Assembly: GCA_008508345.1 (NCBI GenBank)
Contig: QNGE01003515.1
Span: 1 to 64,000, forward strand
DNA from: Paragonimus westermani
Taxonomy: Eukaryota > Platyhelminthes > Trematoda > Plagiorchiida > Troglotrematidae
DNA length: 64,000 nucleotides
Direction of reading: 5' to 3'
Shown: in pieces, positions 24,231-36,856 of the stretch
Layout of the letters: every line of letters begins with the position of its first letter
Position numbering within the stretch: position 1 is the stretch's first letter
The notes under the pieces: generated by a model
What the model was told of the DNA's origin: nothing
What the model saw: the letters and a program-made list of their open reading frames with translations, nothing else
The model's database searches: none
Made by a program: the position numbers and the translations under genes

Positions 24231-26182
24231 GTAAGGAATCGATCAAACAAACATCGTGAACAAATAAGAGTTAACCGAACCACAGTTTCATTGTGTTTAT
24301 TTTATCCAACCAAACTTGTTTTATGAATACATATCTACTGTAAGCATAATTACTCAGGACGGAGTACAGTGTGTGTTGACATAAGGATAACCTATCATTC
24401 ATACATAAATTGAGCACTTCGTACAGTTGCTAGTAGCTTTCACATTCAGACATTCATTCTAGCCGGTCTCCCTCAAACTCAAAAGTACTTGTATACATTC
24501 ATTAACTTGGTTTATTGGTAAGACTGAAATAAAGTTTCTGTGTCAGAATTGTAACATTGTCAATAAATTAAATCATTGACTGTCTACATGTTGTTCTGAA
24601 ATTGTTAATTATCAATCGATCTGAAGTGTAATTCGAGTAAGACACGGAACTTGAATTGTATTCTTGTTATCACTGATCAACTGTAAAGTTTACTGTTTAC
24701 CGATGACGAAAGTAGGCGTATGCCGGGAGATGTTAGCAGTTCGCTTATTCTTTTCACACTCAAACGTACAACACTAGAATATACATGACATGTAGATAGT
24801 AACAAGAAGAGAAGAGGCGCACCACTAGGTTTTGCACTAAACAAGAATTGTGATCAGTCCCAAGACAGAAAAATGTCTAGCACAACAGTTTACGCACGCA
24901 CACACACATAGTCGGACGAACAGTACTGGTTAACACTGCCTAACAGAAGTCGAGAAGTTTTAGATTTCGGTTTTGCGGCAACACGTCGAATGAGTTGTTG
25001 GAGTCGACAACCTGACCTGTTTCTCTGATGTGCCTTGTAACAGGAGAGGCATGGTTTCGATTTCTAGTGTTTTTGCCATCCACGTGCTCTACATATTCTT
25101 GTGCTTTTGATTAGTGGCTGAAGAGAGTAAACAGAATGTTAAAGTTCCGTGACATACACCTTCTAGTCTTATTGTTAGACTGATTCAAGAGACCTCAATT
25201 TTTTGAATATCATTGTCCAGACACGGAGTTGAAGTCCGATCAGTTCCAGTCCAACAACGAAAATCCATCGTATGTGACTCTAGAAAACGAGCTATATAGC
25301 AAGGAGCTGGAGAGGTTTTTAGCGGTAATTGTGTAGACAGCAATGATCCCCATAAAGTTAACCAACCGTATCCAAAGAATGATTTCAATACTTCATTATG
25401 ATTAGTATGTGAATCAGCTTCAGTATATAGTGGCGAAGATTGTTGATACTAACGACAGTCAAAACTGAGACCATTAACGTACCTTCCTTGTTTGACCGTC
25501 CCTCGGTTTCGGTGTTTTTCAACCGAATCTCATGTGAAACGTCCACTTTACTCTACCAGTCTGCCATTGATTGCAAAAGTAACTGCAGGGAATCACACCA
25601 ACCAAAGGTACTTGAGTCTTCTGTCTATTTTAGGTCACTTCAGAATAGTACAACTGTTGATATGCTGGACAGGAAATGTTCAGCGGGACCAGTGTTGAAA
25701 GTTGAACACTGTTCGCAGTTGGTAGCGGCTTCCGTATTTAGATAATTTGTACTTATGACCCACTCCCCAGTTGAGCACCAAACTAGGTAATTTAGATTCA
25801 CGTAAGGAATGATCGGAAGCGCATACTCCACCTCTGGAGTCTGCCTCCTTTCAGCTGAGCTACTAACCATTCAACCTACCAATGAGCGTAATTCACTAAA
25901 CACATGAAGCAGTTCACCTACAAAAACTCTTGTTTAATGTCTTTTGACATCATTTTAATTGAAGGTAGCATAGAAAATCAGATTTACTAGCAAGTTTAAC
26001 GTCAATCGTAAGGTGAATTTTTCAACTTAATTCGCAGCCAATTGGTTGATAAACTATTTTTCATCGCTACTGATATGTGCGCAGTTAATAAAACATTGCA
26101 TTGTTGAGAGTTATATATAACACTGCCACTGATATTTTATCGATAGCATGCAATTTTCCTGTCCTAAAACCTTGCTGATTAG
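24231..26182 (+). other. MCTP intron, 2.0 kb
   Basis: This phase-0 intron runs from GTAAGG to TGATTAG. Apart from a (CA)-rich patch near 24895-24907 I see no repeat, RNA or coding segment. The open frames at 25440-25745 and 25640-25870 overlap on opposite strands and look like chance. Confidence 0.75.
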
Positions 26183-26257
26183 ATCCGCGCAGCTATTCGT
26201 GCAGCCTATCCTCAGGAGAAGCCGGTAGTATGGAAACGTGACAGAGTGAGATTACGA
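26183..26257 (+). CDS. Mctp: MCTP exon h: post-C2C segment
   Basis: Residues 461-485, IRAAIRAAYPQEKPVVWKRD plus RVRLR. It matches vertebrate AVKASLRTLIPKEQKYIEEE, the conserved stretch between C2C and the first membrane segment. Two donors are possible, both in phase 0: AGA|GTGAGA at 26246 and CGA|GTACGT at 26258. I chose the second because it gives exactly 61 residues from the end of C2C to the membrane segment, the same as in the vertebrate sequence, and because exon i uses the same GTACGT donor. Confidence 0.85.
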
Positions 26258-28206
26258 GTACGTTGTCTGTCAGTTAATGTGCACACTTATGGTACTTAAT
26301 TCACTAATTATTTTCCGAGTAATACAACGTGAATATTGCTTTTTCCAATGTGATCAACGTAGTTTTTAGTTTGCTAAGCGTAAAACACAGCTACTATGTC
26401 TGTTAAAAACACTGCAGTAAATGGCGGTTAAATAGCTTTTCCTTCATCTCTACGACGGATGCCTCTGCTATCCATGTGTCACGAAGAAAGCTGGATTACT
26501 TTGCCCCACCCCTACCCCCAAAAAACGGAGTTCTTAACAAGCAAGCCTAAAGCAGTTGATGTGGAGCTATTGCACCGTTCCGTTATCAGAACTCCTCTTT
26601 CTGGGTGGTACCTAGGTGATTCCGCACAGAAAATGACAACATTCCGAAAATTAACTTAACTTCAGGGGCTACTAGAGGATTCAGAAGGAAAACTAGACCA
26701 CTAAGAAGTCCATTTTTATCTTAATTCTTAGCTTCCGGTCTCAATTCGCCGATGAATGGAAGTACTGTTTGTGCGCAAATACACGAGTTTCATGGACGTG
26801 TGTAAAGTTTTTGCACCCAAAATCTGCCTGGTGAACATAACACAGATTAGTTGTTAGTAGGAACAATTATTTTTGCATGCTGGTTGTCAGCCGTACGCTA
26901 TCCAATTAATCTGGCTATATTTCCGAGCATCCGGACGTACAATGATCTAACTGTTCTGTTATTCGGACATCACGTGCAAGTGCGGTGGTGTACACGGAGA
27001 TGCTGGTATGTCAATGACATGATGGGAAGAACCGAGGTCGCGATAGGACAACGACACATCTGCTTTTGAGCACTTGTGTAGTACACTTTCCTTGACACTA
27101 AAATGAGCACGATGTTCAGCCCAAACTAAGTACACAGGTGCAGTCATCTCCAAAGAATGGGTTAACTGGAAATTAGCCTTTAGTCGCATCCATTTGTGGG
27201 GACGGTAAAGTTTGTCAAGCGCATCAACTGAATGTGTAATCATAATACAGTACAACGAGGAGGCAGCAGTAGCATTTGAAGACAACAAAATCGGAGGTAA
27301 ATTAATTAATTAGCCACAAAATGTTCGACTAAGTTATCGTATTATATGCCAACATTCATTTCGAACAAACACCTCAAAGAAGGGAACTGAAGGCCGCTTT
27401 AAAGCTTAAGTTTTTCACTCCCGTTGCAAATGAGCTTTAGTGTATTAAACCGCAACGTTACCTCTTCAGCAGGAAGTGGCCACCCGCGTCATTTTCGTTA
27501 AACACAATCTTATATGAAAGGCATCATACATAGAATAACCCCAATGATATATTCAGTGCAGATAACCAGAACAGATTGATTCAGAGGTTATGAAGCAACA
27601 AACCAAACGTCTGACTTAAACGAGACGGTTAATAAAGTTGTTACTTTATCACGCTTTTGATTTTCCGAAAGAATCCAAAAAGTAACAGAGAATGTTGACC
27701 TGTACAAAATTGATCACCTTAGGCATATTAACATATATCTGTTAGATACTTATAGAAAAGAGGAAATGCGGATGTGGTCCAGTAAAAATGTGATCTCTTT
27801 AAGCCGGTAAGGACGTATTGGCAAGAATGATCCAAAAACAAACTCTAAGGAGACCCACAAGTCATGTAACGTACTCCTCTACATTTAACATTTATGGAAA
27901 TAGCCAACAATAATCTTTGGTTAGTGATAATTTTTCAAGAGGGGCGAAAATATCAAAAAACGTGTTAATCCTAAACAGCACCCCGATTTAGTTCTCTTGT
28001 TTTAACGCGTTTGAAGAATACAACATAGTAGGTGCGTTTGACACTTATTGAAACGTTTTAACAGAGAATAGTGCTTCTTCCGTAGTTCAATACAGAGAGT
28101 GTGTAAATTAGGTTTCGTGAATTAAACATCGACATTCGCATCTGCTGCAAATGAACATAGGTTTTTAGCAATTTTCAGAACCTGGTCATCAGTGGATAGA
28201 CACCCC

Positions 28207-28222
28207 TTCTCTCTCTCTCTCT
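28207..28222. repeat. (CT)n microsatellite
   Basis: Eight consecutive CT units are directly visible, in the longest MCTP intron. Confidence 0.85.
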
Positions 28223-29777
28223 ACCGATTCCTCTTTGTTCTCCATATCTACAACACCAGAAATCTCATGTTCAGACAAACCTATCGCTTTACAGCATAGC
28301 AGTGTGTTGACTGCTTTAAGTCCCCGTTACTACACCTTCTTGTTGACTGACGCGTGAACTAGATCACACGTTCAACAGCGCTCTGATCAAATTAGACCAT
28401 ACGAATTAGGGAACAACACTTAACGTTGAACACACCGTTGACATAACCTCCTATTAAACCATTGGTTTTGCAATAACAATGAGGGTTGGCGTGTTCTTAC
28501 AAGTCAACTTTCACTAATATGTATCATTCGGACAGCATGACTGCTCATTTTGCGAGGGGATAGCAGTGATGTGACATAAAACTTTCCTCATAGCGCGTGC
28601 AACGGTGTCTGTTTTCATGCCATCCATCCCCTTTGAACTGGTGATGGCCTGTCATAAAACATGACTCCACCTGACGGAACGGCTTTATGCGTCCCTTTTT
28701 GATGGCTGAAACATGTAATTTCATGAGATGGGATATTCAAGTATACATCTCGTTCATACAGTTAAAAATAATCTTACTTAGGAAGCGTCTTTTCTGAAAC
28801 CAGATGTCTTGTAGGATGGGAACATTGTGTTTCCCAGGTAGTTGGAGTCGTGGAGGTCAGTTAACTCCACCACTATTTATGGGTTAAGTTCTCTAGTTTC
28901 AGATGCGAGTTCACCATGAAGTGGGGTTAAACTTTAGGCAGTAAGAATTTTGCTATTGACCACATTGCGAAATGGATTCAGCGCAGTCTTCCGAACCACG
29001 ATAACAGAATTGGAAGGGCGGTCAGACAAGTAACAGAATAGAAATATTTCACGATCTCAGCCAAACTCCTAGTGGAATGATCGCTTTCTGCAACCAACTG
29101 GGTTACACTGACTATGGATAGCCGTAACTACCCTAGACTGTACACATTTTGCAGGAGGTTAGCCGCAACGTTCACTCCGGTCATGCTCATTCATATCACG
29201 GCAGCGGGCTACTCACAGTGGATCAGTCTAACAGAGTAATAACCTGTCTGCTCACCGTCATCGAGACACATCAATAACAAAGGTAGCGCATTGATCGAGA
29301 GTATTTTTTATAGATCCAAGACGGTGGAGTGCATAGGGGAAGATGTATCAGGTTAACAGAGCATAGATTGAATTGTGATTTTAGCTGCGGGACGGAACTA
29401 ACAGTGTAACAGCCTGACTAACAAAATTTGATTGACAGTATTTAACTATAGAATCTGTTAGGATTCACGGTCATAAACAGCCTATCTTGACAGGTGTAAG
29501 CTTCTTGATTCGGAAAGAACAAGATGAGATGTTGAAGGTTCACTCAGATCAGGTTGGCCCTGTGAATAATGGGTTAATAATCAACAAAAATATATAACTT
29601 ACAACCAAATGGAGTCCATGCACTGGACCAGGTCGTTAACAATTGCATCTTACGAAGCATTAGCGTAAACGATTGAAATGAGCCACTTAAAAACAATCAA
29701 AATGGAGATCATCATGTTAGTAATTAAGACTACGTGAGGAATAAGGCTAACACTGAGTACTTTCACATTCAATGTTT

Positions 29778-29850
29778 ACGAGGGTGGTGTGGGGAATTGG
29801 ATGTTAGTGTTTCGTCCGACGGTCGAAGTTCGATTCCCTGGGCCGCCATT
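29778..29850 (+). repeat. tRNA-like segment, probably a SINE fragment
   Basis: GGTGGTGTGGGGAATTGGA resembles a polymerase III A box, and GAAGTTCGATTCCCTGGG resembles a B box with a T-loop. I tried to fold it as a tRNA and failed: the T-stem arms do not pair. It is therefore not a functional tRNA, but more likely a tRNA-derived repeat different from the main family. Confidence 0.35.
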
Positions 29851-31984
29851 TTACTCGTAAACCTTGAGGTAGTCAGAAAGTTTTCTCACTGATCCTGCCC
29901 GGAATCAACGAGAACTGTTACTCACTGTAACCGCTACAAGCACGGTAACAGCTGTCCGCGTCTCTTGGTCAATTTTAAGTAAGGCGAGGAACCAAAGTAA
30001 TGTACAGTCCACATAAGACGATTCGGGGAGAGCTGTTTACACTCTTCAATGATAGTCGCTTCTCGCGACGCTAGATCTACAACCAAGACACAACACTGAC
30101 TAATACGTTCAACAGTGTAATCATAAACCTGCAGAATGATGTCACTTAGCCCCTGGTAAATGAACCTTGTCGCGCAACCTAAGTAGGCAGCACTTTCGGG
30201 TGGTACACATTTTCTTGATCAAATCTTTCAACAAAGTAGATGATTTCACATCGAGAGCATACACTCGCACAAGTAAGATGTTCTCTAGGAGGAAAAGATT
30301 GCTGTCCGGTGATTAAGGCGTAGGTTATCAGGGTGAGAACAGGATGATACGGAGATTAGAAGCTTGTGCGTAAGTGAATATGCTTCAAATGAATGAATGA
30401 CACAGCTAGTCAAGCAGAATTATCCCATACTAAGAAGAAGGGACTGTGACACGACTGTGAATACTCGTGACATACTAGATCGAACGACGTTTGATGGGTG
30501 AGAGGCCTCATAATTACCTTCCCCATCGTAAACCAACAATGACCGAAATGTATTACTTGAGCTTCCAATCAATTGGCATAGCTGATGCACCGTCTCGCCG
30601 TTTCTTTTAGGCATATCTTTCAGTTTTGGTTGTCACGGTAACCCGGCTTCGACATCTTTTGCTGTCATACTGTTTACGTTAACGCGTCCATGTATAATGC
30701 AGAGAAACCTTTCCCTAAATCGTGTTTGCTTTTCTATCCCCGCCGCGTGTTTCCAGCGTTTTATGAGAGTAACTTAAACTGCAGCGCCTTTGGATGGAAA
30801 CGCCTAGTTGTCTCGGTATATCCAATTATACTTAGATTGAAAACTATAGCGTGTCCACTTTTCATGGTTATTACCATAAGTTTACTGACATTAGTGATTT
30901 GTATGCTCAAAGGTGCGATCTCTGTTCATCCCATATGCTTGATTTCTGAGCACCATAACATATTGGCAACTGCGTACTCACGTCGTTTGTGGATGAATCA
31001 ACGCGTTACGTTCAGCATAAAAGCCTCGATTAGGTGGCTCAAGGCAAAAGTGAATGTGTGCTAGATCCACACAAGTTCACTGAATGTCCACTGAGCTAAA
31101 ATGAAGTAAAAATGGTTCAGGACGTGACGGTCACGTGCCAAATGCAGTCTACAATGGAAAAAACATTGACTAAGAGATGCAGTTAGCGAATGTCGATCAA
31201 AATGTGTCAGTTGCGGGCTAAACACTATAAAGGAAAGAATAGAATACTGTTTGTACTCCAATGATGTTACACGAAGGTCATTTGAGTGCACTTACCTACA
31301 GTTTCGGACACAATTCCTTTTAGGTGATGCGCAATCCTGTCGACTCATTAATAACCTATACAACTGCGCACGTCACAGGTTGCTGCGTTAACGTAAACGA
31401 CAGTATGTGGTTTCACCTCAACCTGTTTGGTGAGCTTCAGACTGCGAGATGCTATGTCCATGGAATTTTTTTCGCTACCAGTTTAAGGTTGGAAAAAATG
31501 AAGCAAGAATTAACGGGGCAAACATGATTTCCTCTAGAATCGTTTAATCTCTTCCGTTACTCAATATGTTTGACATTTGTCTTCCTCTTTCAGAATTTCC
31601 TTTGGACTTATGTTCCGGTAAGAATGAACGAGTGAAATTGTGGCTTCATAACTATGAATTTCTTTGCATGGTTATACAAAGTCTGTGGAGCAAACAACAC
31701 GTATGCTTCCGGGACGGAAGTGTAACATTGCCCACCAGTTTCACTTTTTGTATCTGACTAACTACGAACCTTGCGAGTCATACTGATAAAAAATTGTTTC
31801 AAATCAATGTACTCTTGAGGAACTAAAGAGCATAATCGAAAATATGGCGAATTCAGCGTGTGGTCTACTGCAGGAAGTTGGCTGGAAGTAAAGTATTCAT
31901 TTACTACCGGAATCTCAACGTATCGTTTCAATACACTCTTCCCGAATGAGTTGGGGCATCCTTCAGGTTTGTTATGAAGCATGA

Positions 31985-32061
31985 TATACAGTAGTGGTAT
32001 ATAGTATATGTGTATAGAATAGTATAGTATGGTATATTTATAGTATATATATATAGTATAG
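31985..32061. repeat. Degenerate TATAG-type tandem repeat
   Basis: Repeated variants of TATAGTA(TA) run for about 77 bases (GGTATATAGTATATGTGTAT and onward). It is a simple-sequence tract with interruptions. Confidence 0.85.
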
Positions 32062-32891
32062 AGTGGTCAAACAGGCTGCAGAAACATCCGAGAGGATAGG
32101 AATCGGATCACAAATCAGTCAACCCAAAACGTAAGATCCACAAAGAAAGAGCTGTATCCTAGTAAAACAGAATGTGTGCTGGGATGATATTTTGTTGAAA
32201 TACTACCACCCAGTCGAGTTGGTGGGTAGTTGATACTGGGAAAGTATCCGGTGTGGTGACATAAGACTTGACGCTTTGTATATAATCCAAAATGGTAACC
32301 AACATAAGCTTATCACTGTACCATTTTGTATGAATATATGCAAAGTTGTGAGGTACAGATTCCATCTTTGTTCACAAACACAATCATTATCAAAACTCGT
32401 GACATCACAGGAAGTCAGGGATAATTAATGTAGAGTACTTTCGTAATGTGAACATGCAGGATGCATGAAAATTTTTACTGCATTTCAGCGTCAGAGTTAG
32501 GACTGCTTTAGATAGCTTGAATTCAAGTGTAACAGAATGTTCTCACTGAAACCGAGACAGCCTATGACTCACATTCAACCTTAATGGACAAGGGTGTAAC
32601 CCCTTGTGTGAAATACACTTCAGATCCATCGCTGAATGTAAGCTGACAAAAGGAGACAGAAGACTTAGTTATTGTCCCTGGATGAAACCAAATCGAAAAA
32701 TTCACTGAGATGGTAATGATATATTTTTAATCGTAACGTCTTGTTGAGTTTTATGCTGTGGTAAGCGATTTTGTATTTTTATGAGTTGTGGCAAAGATTG
32801 AGCATAAAATCAATGGTTTATTATAAATGTTCAGCTTTCCGTAAAAAGTACCATGCTAGTAAACAAACAGTTGGGTTTTTTTGATGAATTT

Positions 32892-32919
32892 AATATATAT
32901 ATATGTATATATACATATA
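32892..32919. repeat. AT/GT dinucleotide tract
   Basis: Alternating TA units with two G or C interruptions, nearly self-complementary. Intronic simple repeat. Confidence 0.8.
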
Positions 32920-35900
32920 AGCATTCCGTTCGTCCTCATCTGCGAATTACATAACACACTTATTCATAACGTCATGTGGTTGGTAATGTCGCTTCGTTTA
33001 TGGTTGTACTGCGCAATTGCAACCTTAGGATTTTAGAGTTTTTCAAAGAGCTGCTAATCAGGCGTTACACACCGACTGTTTGTATGCAGAAGACGCTGAC
33101 AGAACCAATGTCGTTGCCGTGAGCTCGTAACTGTTTTCTCCATCCGGGTGTGCACCGTCGCAGTGTTCGTTTTTTCGCTATACGCTAAGCCTATATACAA
33201 TGAGAGGTTCTATGTAATCGATTGAGAAGAAAATTAGCCAAAATGTTAACATGTCACGATGCATGTCTTTATGCTTTCTTGATGAACTGGATACAGAGAT
33301 CGGATGTCGTTTACCCATATTTGCAGTGGTTTAAATGTTTCAACGTGTTCTGTTGATCAGTCGACCATCTTGATTTTTTTCAAAAGTGAATGCCAGTTAT
33401 TATAGGTTGCAGATTTACTGTTTAGTTGGTCAGCTTCAAAGAGAAATACCATGAACCCAGATTGGACTCGTTTTGGAGTACATCAGTATGGTGTCTCTAG
33501 CCATCCGGTCAAGGAGTTTTTCACCGAATCTAACATTCTCGATGCCATTGACTACACACCGAACATGATCGGTTTATCCTCGCTAAATTTTCTTCTCCAC
33601 AATCACAGTGAGCTAGCCTACAAAAATCGTTGAATTCAACGTAACAACTGCATTTGCCCTGACGAGTCCGATTCACTTGAAATTAATAAAAGGCCCAGAC
33701 TGGTCGTCCGTAAAAGTCCCATAATTTATTTACACAAAATACATATGCAAAAATGCAGGGTCAAATTAGGGAGTTGAAATTTCGGTGTCATGTATTTGTC
33801 AACCAGCAATTGAGGTAACCAAGATAGTCAGACGGCCAGCCAACGTTCCAAAAACCTGTGAACAATCCCTCTTCGTTTAACAACAAAACAACACATTCCA
33901 CTGGGTATCTACCCTGGACCTTATTGTTTTCACTGTAGTAGTAGTTAGTTTTTATCTCCCATCAAATACCGACCGAACTTTGAGTAAACATTTCGCAACC
34001 GATTTAAATAGCATCGCCAGTACAACTTTGTGTGTAGCGAGTCAACTCTTCTGGTAGATTGCAAACAGAGGTCAATAGTTGAAAGTTACGGGTCAGTAAG
34101 TCAGCATCGAGGTATGAGCGCGGGTGATATGTCTTGTGATCTTTGATTTGTTCGTTGATGAGGCGGTGTCGAAGGTTCAGTTTGAAGTCACACTATTTTC
34201 TCACTACTACACTTCGCACGTGTGGTTACCATCATTATGTCTCACTTTGAGGTCAGTTGGATTTCTCGACGCAAATTCGGATGTCATACTTCTTTTAAAA
34301 CGAATTAATTGAGTTGTCATTGAGTTAAGCGGGGAAATTTTCAGAGCGAAAAAGTCTATCAGACTCACCCTAACTGTATATGGCAACTTGCTAATGATCC
34401 ACTCTGCTTGGTCCATCTTTCTAGTGGTCAAGTGACTGATAGTCGGGTGCGAGGCTAGAAGCCTGTTTCACGGGCATATTCAGTTTTCATCCGATGTCAT
34501 ACAAGTGTCAGCTTTCTTGGAAAGTAGTAATGGTGTGGCACAGCTCTTCGAGATTACATTGCCACCAAAGGAGCAATGGAATTTCTAAGACAGAAGGAGC
34601 AAGTGTGGCTTATATTAGTTGTTACTTCAGCTGAAAAAATATGACTCCAACAGCGCCTTAAACTTCAACCTAGATGGGCCATTGCTAACGACAAGTTGTA
34701 GGATATTCCGGTAGGCAACCAACTTTATAACAGAAAAAAATTGTCTAACGAGCAGCCAGGATTATGACTTGTATGACTTCTTGTCATGACCCCACAGACC
34801 ATTTTGGTTCGCGAGATCTCCAGAGAAAAGGAACTGGGGATTATGTCGTCTAAGAGTCTTTGGTACTCGAGTGGGTTAACATTTAGGATTTCTAGTCAGG
34901 ACAGTGGTTCTCTTCAGGAGCTCAAGGAAAGAGTGCAAATGATGAGTAGGATTTCTTGCACGTCAATATTTCTTTGGCAGCTCAGCGGTTACATCAGTGA
35001 AATCGTGCAATCAGTAGACTACACAGCCTGCCAAATTCGTCGTGTAAGGTGTATGGTTATGCGTTATTCGGTTCGCCGTTTTCACTTGTGAAACGAAGTG
35101 AAAAAACGAATCTATCAGCATCTACTGACAAATATTGTTGGCGAACAATTTTTAATCGGTTCAAAAAACGGATCGGTCACGTCTTTATAGGTACAGCGTG
35201 CGTGTAACCCACTGTGTGGATAAGAATTCATTGCATCGGTTAGTCAAACAACCATTGTCGAGTAATTTGTATTGACAATCAATAAACATTAGCAACCAGA
35301 CAGAGAACAAACTTTTAAAATGGTTTGTGCAAGAACTAAGGAGTGGAAAAGAAGAAACAGGAACGAAGACAACACAATAGTGCATTGCCAAGACAGTGAT
35401 AAGTTGACTGGTGTCTGTTTCTGAACACAACGGTGGCTTCATACAGTATATTGTGAACGATTAAGAAGAATAGGCGAGCGTGTTTGTCCATTGTGTGAGG
35501 TCTATTCTGTGACGGAGTTCCAATGAGCGCCTCGTCGTCACATCCTCCACCTGTCCCACGTTTGGTATTCAAAAACCGTTTAGGGGAGTGCTTCGATATT
35601 TGAGCATAGGTTGCTTTCAATGTATGGTAAATGCACGTAAAATCGTAAATAACTTTTGACGTAGTCAGTGTGAACACTGGGTTCTTTCTTACACTTGGGG
35701 ATACGTGTTGTTTGGTGTAGTGTAACCAGCTTGACTGTACGTGCGAACAGTGGCAAGGATGAACATGCCAGATCAGATCGAAGCTATATATGGGTGAGTA
35801 CAAAAACGGAAATTAACAGTGATATAGTTTAACAAGAATAGGCTAAAAAATGTGTAAAACAAATTGCGTAGCACTTGGATGAGCAAAGTGAATACTACGA

Positions 35901-36595
35901 ACCATTCGATGCAATTATGAATCTTGAAACCGAAGCAAACTGAGGGAAGTGGAGGGGATGCACGACTGATTCCTAAACGTGCAATAATGGACTCTCGTCA
36001 AGGTTTTTCAGCTTTTCACAAAACACTACTCTGAAATCCTCCGGTTTGGTAAATCATAGTGACGGGTCACACCAATTTGTGCTTGGGTATGGATCTTAGC
36101 TTTGCTTCCATAGAATATTCAAATCAAATGAAGACGTTTCGATCGAGAATTCCTTGCGCAGTCAATCCAAATAATGTTCAGAAAATGTGAATTGTCAAAC
36201 ATGTTGATCTAAAACTATGATAAGTTGAATACTAGAAGTTAGTTGATATTGACACTCTGTCCTCTGTTTGGTAATGGTTATGTTTGTTAGGTCTTTTTTG
36301 CCACTGTGCCTTTGAAAACTTTTCAAGCAAACCCATCCTCAGCGCATTCCACACTGCAAATAAACTGAGCCATTGTGTTGTTGAGGCTGTGATAAACTGT
36401 GGTAAATTTTTGCGAGCGATACAGTTAAAAACTCTGAGTGAAATTTCAGAACACAAGTAAATACCTTTGAGACATTTAGCCCACGGAGTATTTAATATTA
36501 CTGAATCAAATTAAGTAACTCCAAGATTATCAGTCGATGTACTTCTCACCAATTATTCCGTTTCAACATCACGTTAACTTCCCAATTTTACATAG

Positions 36596-36856
36596 AAACT
36601 ACAAATTGCCATCAACCGAATTACCCCGTATGCAACGGTTCTTGGCAAAGGAACACAAGTGATGCGACAATTGTACTACTGGGAGAATTGGGTGCATTCA
36701 ACTCTGTTCCTTATGGCTCTTTCTTTCGCAATTCTATTCGTTGAGCCGTACATGTTTGGACTTGGCCTATTAGTCGGAATGATTTGCCTCCCACTTATGT
36801 CACTACGCATGTTCCGGAAGAGCTCAACTAGAATGAACCGATGTGAAAATGATGCA
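36596..36856 (+). CDS. Mctp: MCTP exon i: first membrane hairpin
   Basis: Residues 486-572. KLQIAINRITPYATVLGKGT occupies the place of the conserved amphipathic helix before the membrane. YYWENWVHSTLFLM then aligns with vertebrate CFDWDSPPRSLAAFVL, and a hydrophobic run (about 519-556) with the EPYM turn corresponds to WNFELYMIPL. This is the first membrane hairpin of MCTPs, thought to anchor the protein in the ER. The exon ends with a basic stretch (RMFRKSSTRMNR). The acceptor AATTTTACATAG and the donor GCA|GTACGT give phase 0 on both sides. Sequence identity is low, but position, length, WE/WD, E-x-Y-M and hydrophobicity agree. Confidence 0.88.

Larger units (their letters stand above)
26258..36595 (+). 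other. MCTP intron, 10.3 kb (longest)
   Basis: This phase-0 intron runs from GTACGT to AATTTTACATAG. It contains a (CT)n tract (28207-28222), a degenerate TATAG tandem repeat (31985-32061), an AT tract (32892-32919) and a tRNA-like segment near 29780-29850. Open frames at 30690-31064 (+, 124 codons), 33451-33633 (+) and 35336-35803 (-, 155 codons) show no family resemblance. No exon is needed here, because exons h and i join with the expected residue count. Confidence 0.75.

Noticed and set aside
29778..29850. Functional tRNA gene
   Set aside because: The B-box-like sequence is present, but the T-stem does not pair and no full cloverleaf can be drawn.
35336..35803. 155-codon minus-strand open frame as a nested gene
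   Set aside because: The composition is Cys/His/Phe-rich without any recognisable domain, and no start context or splice structure supports it.
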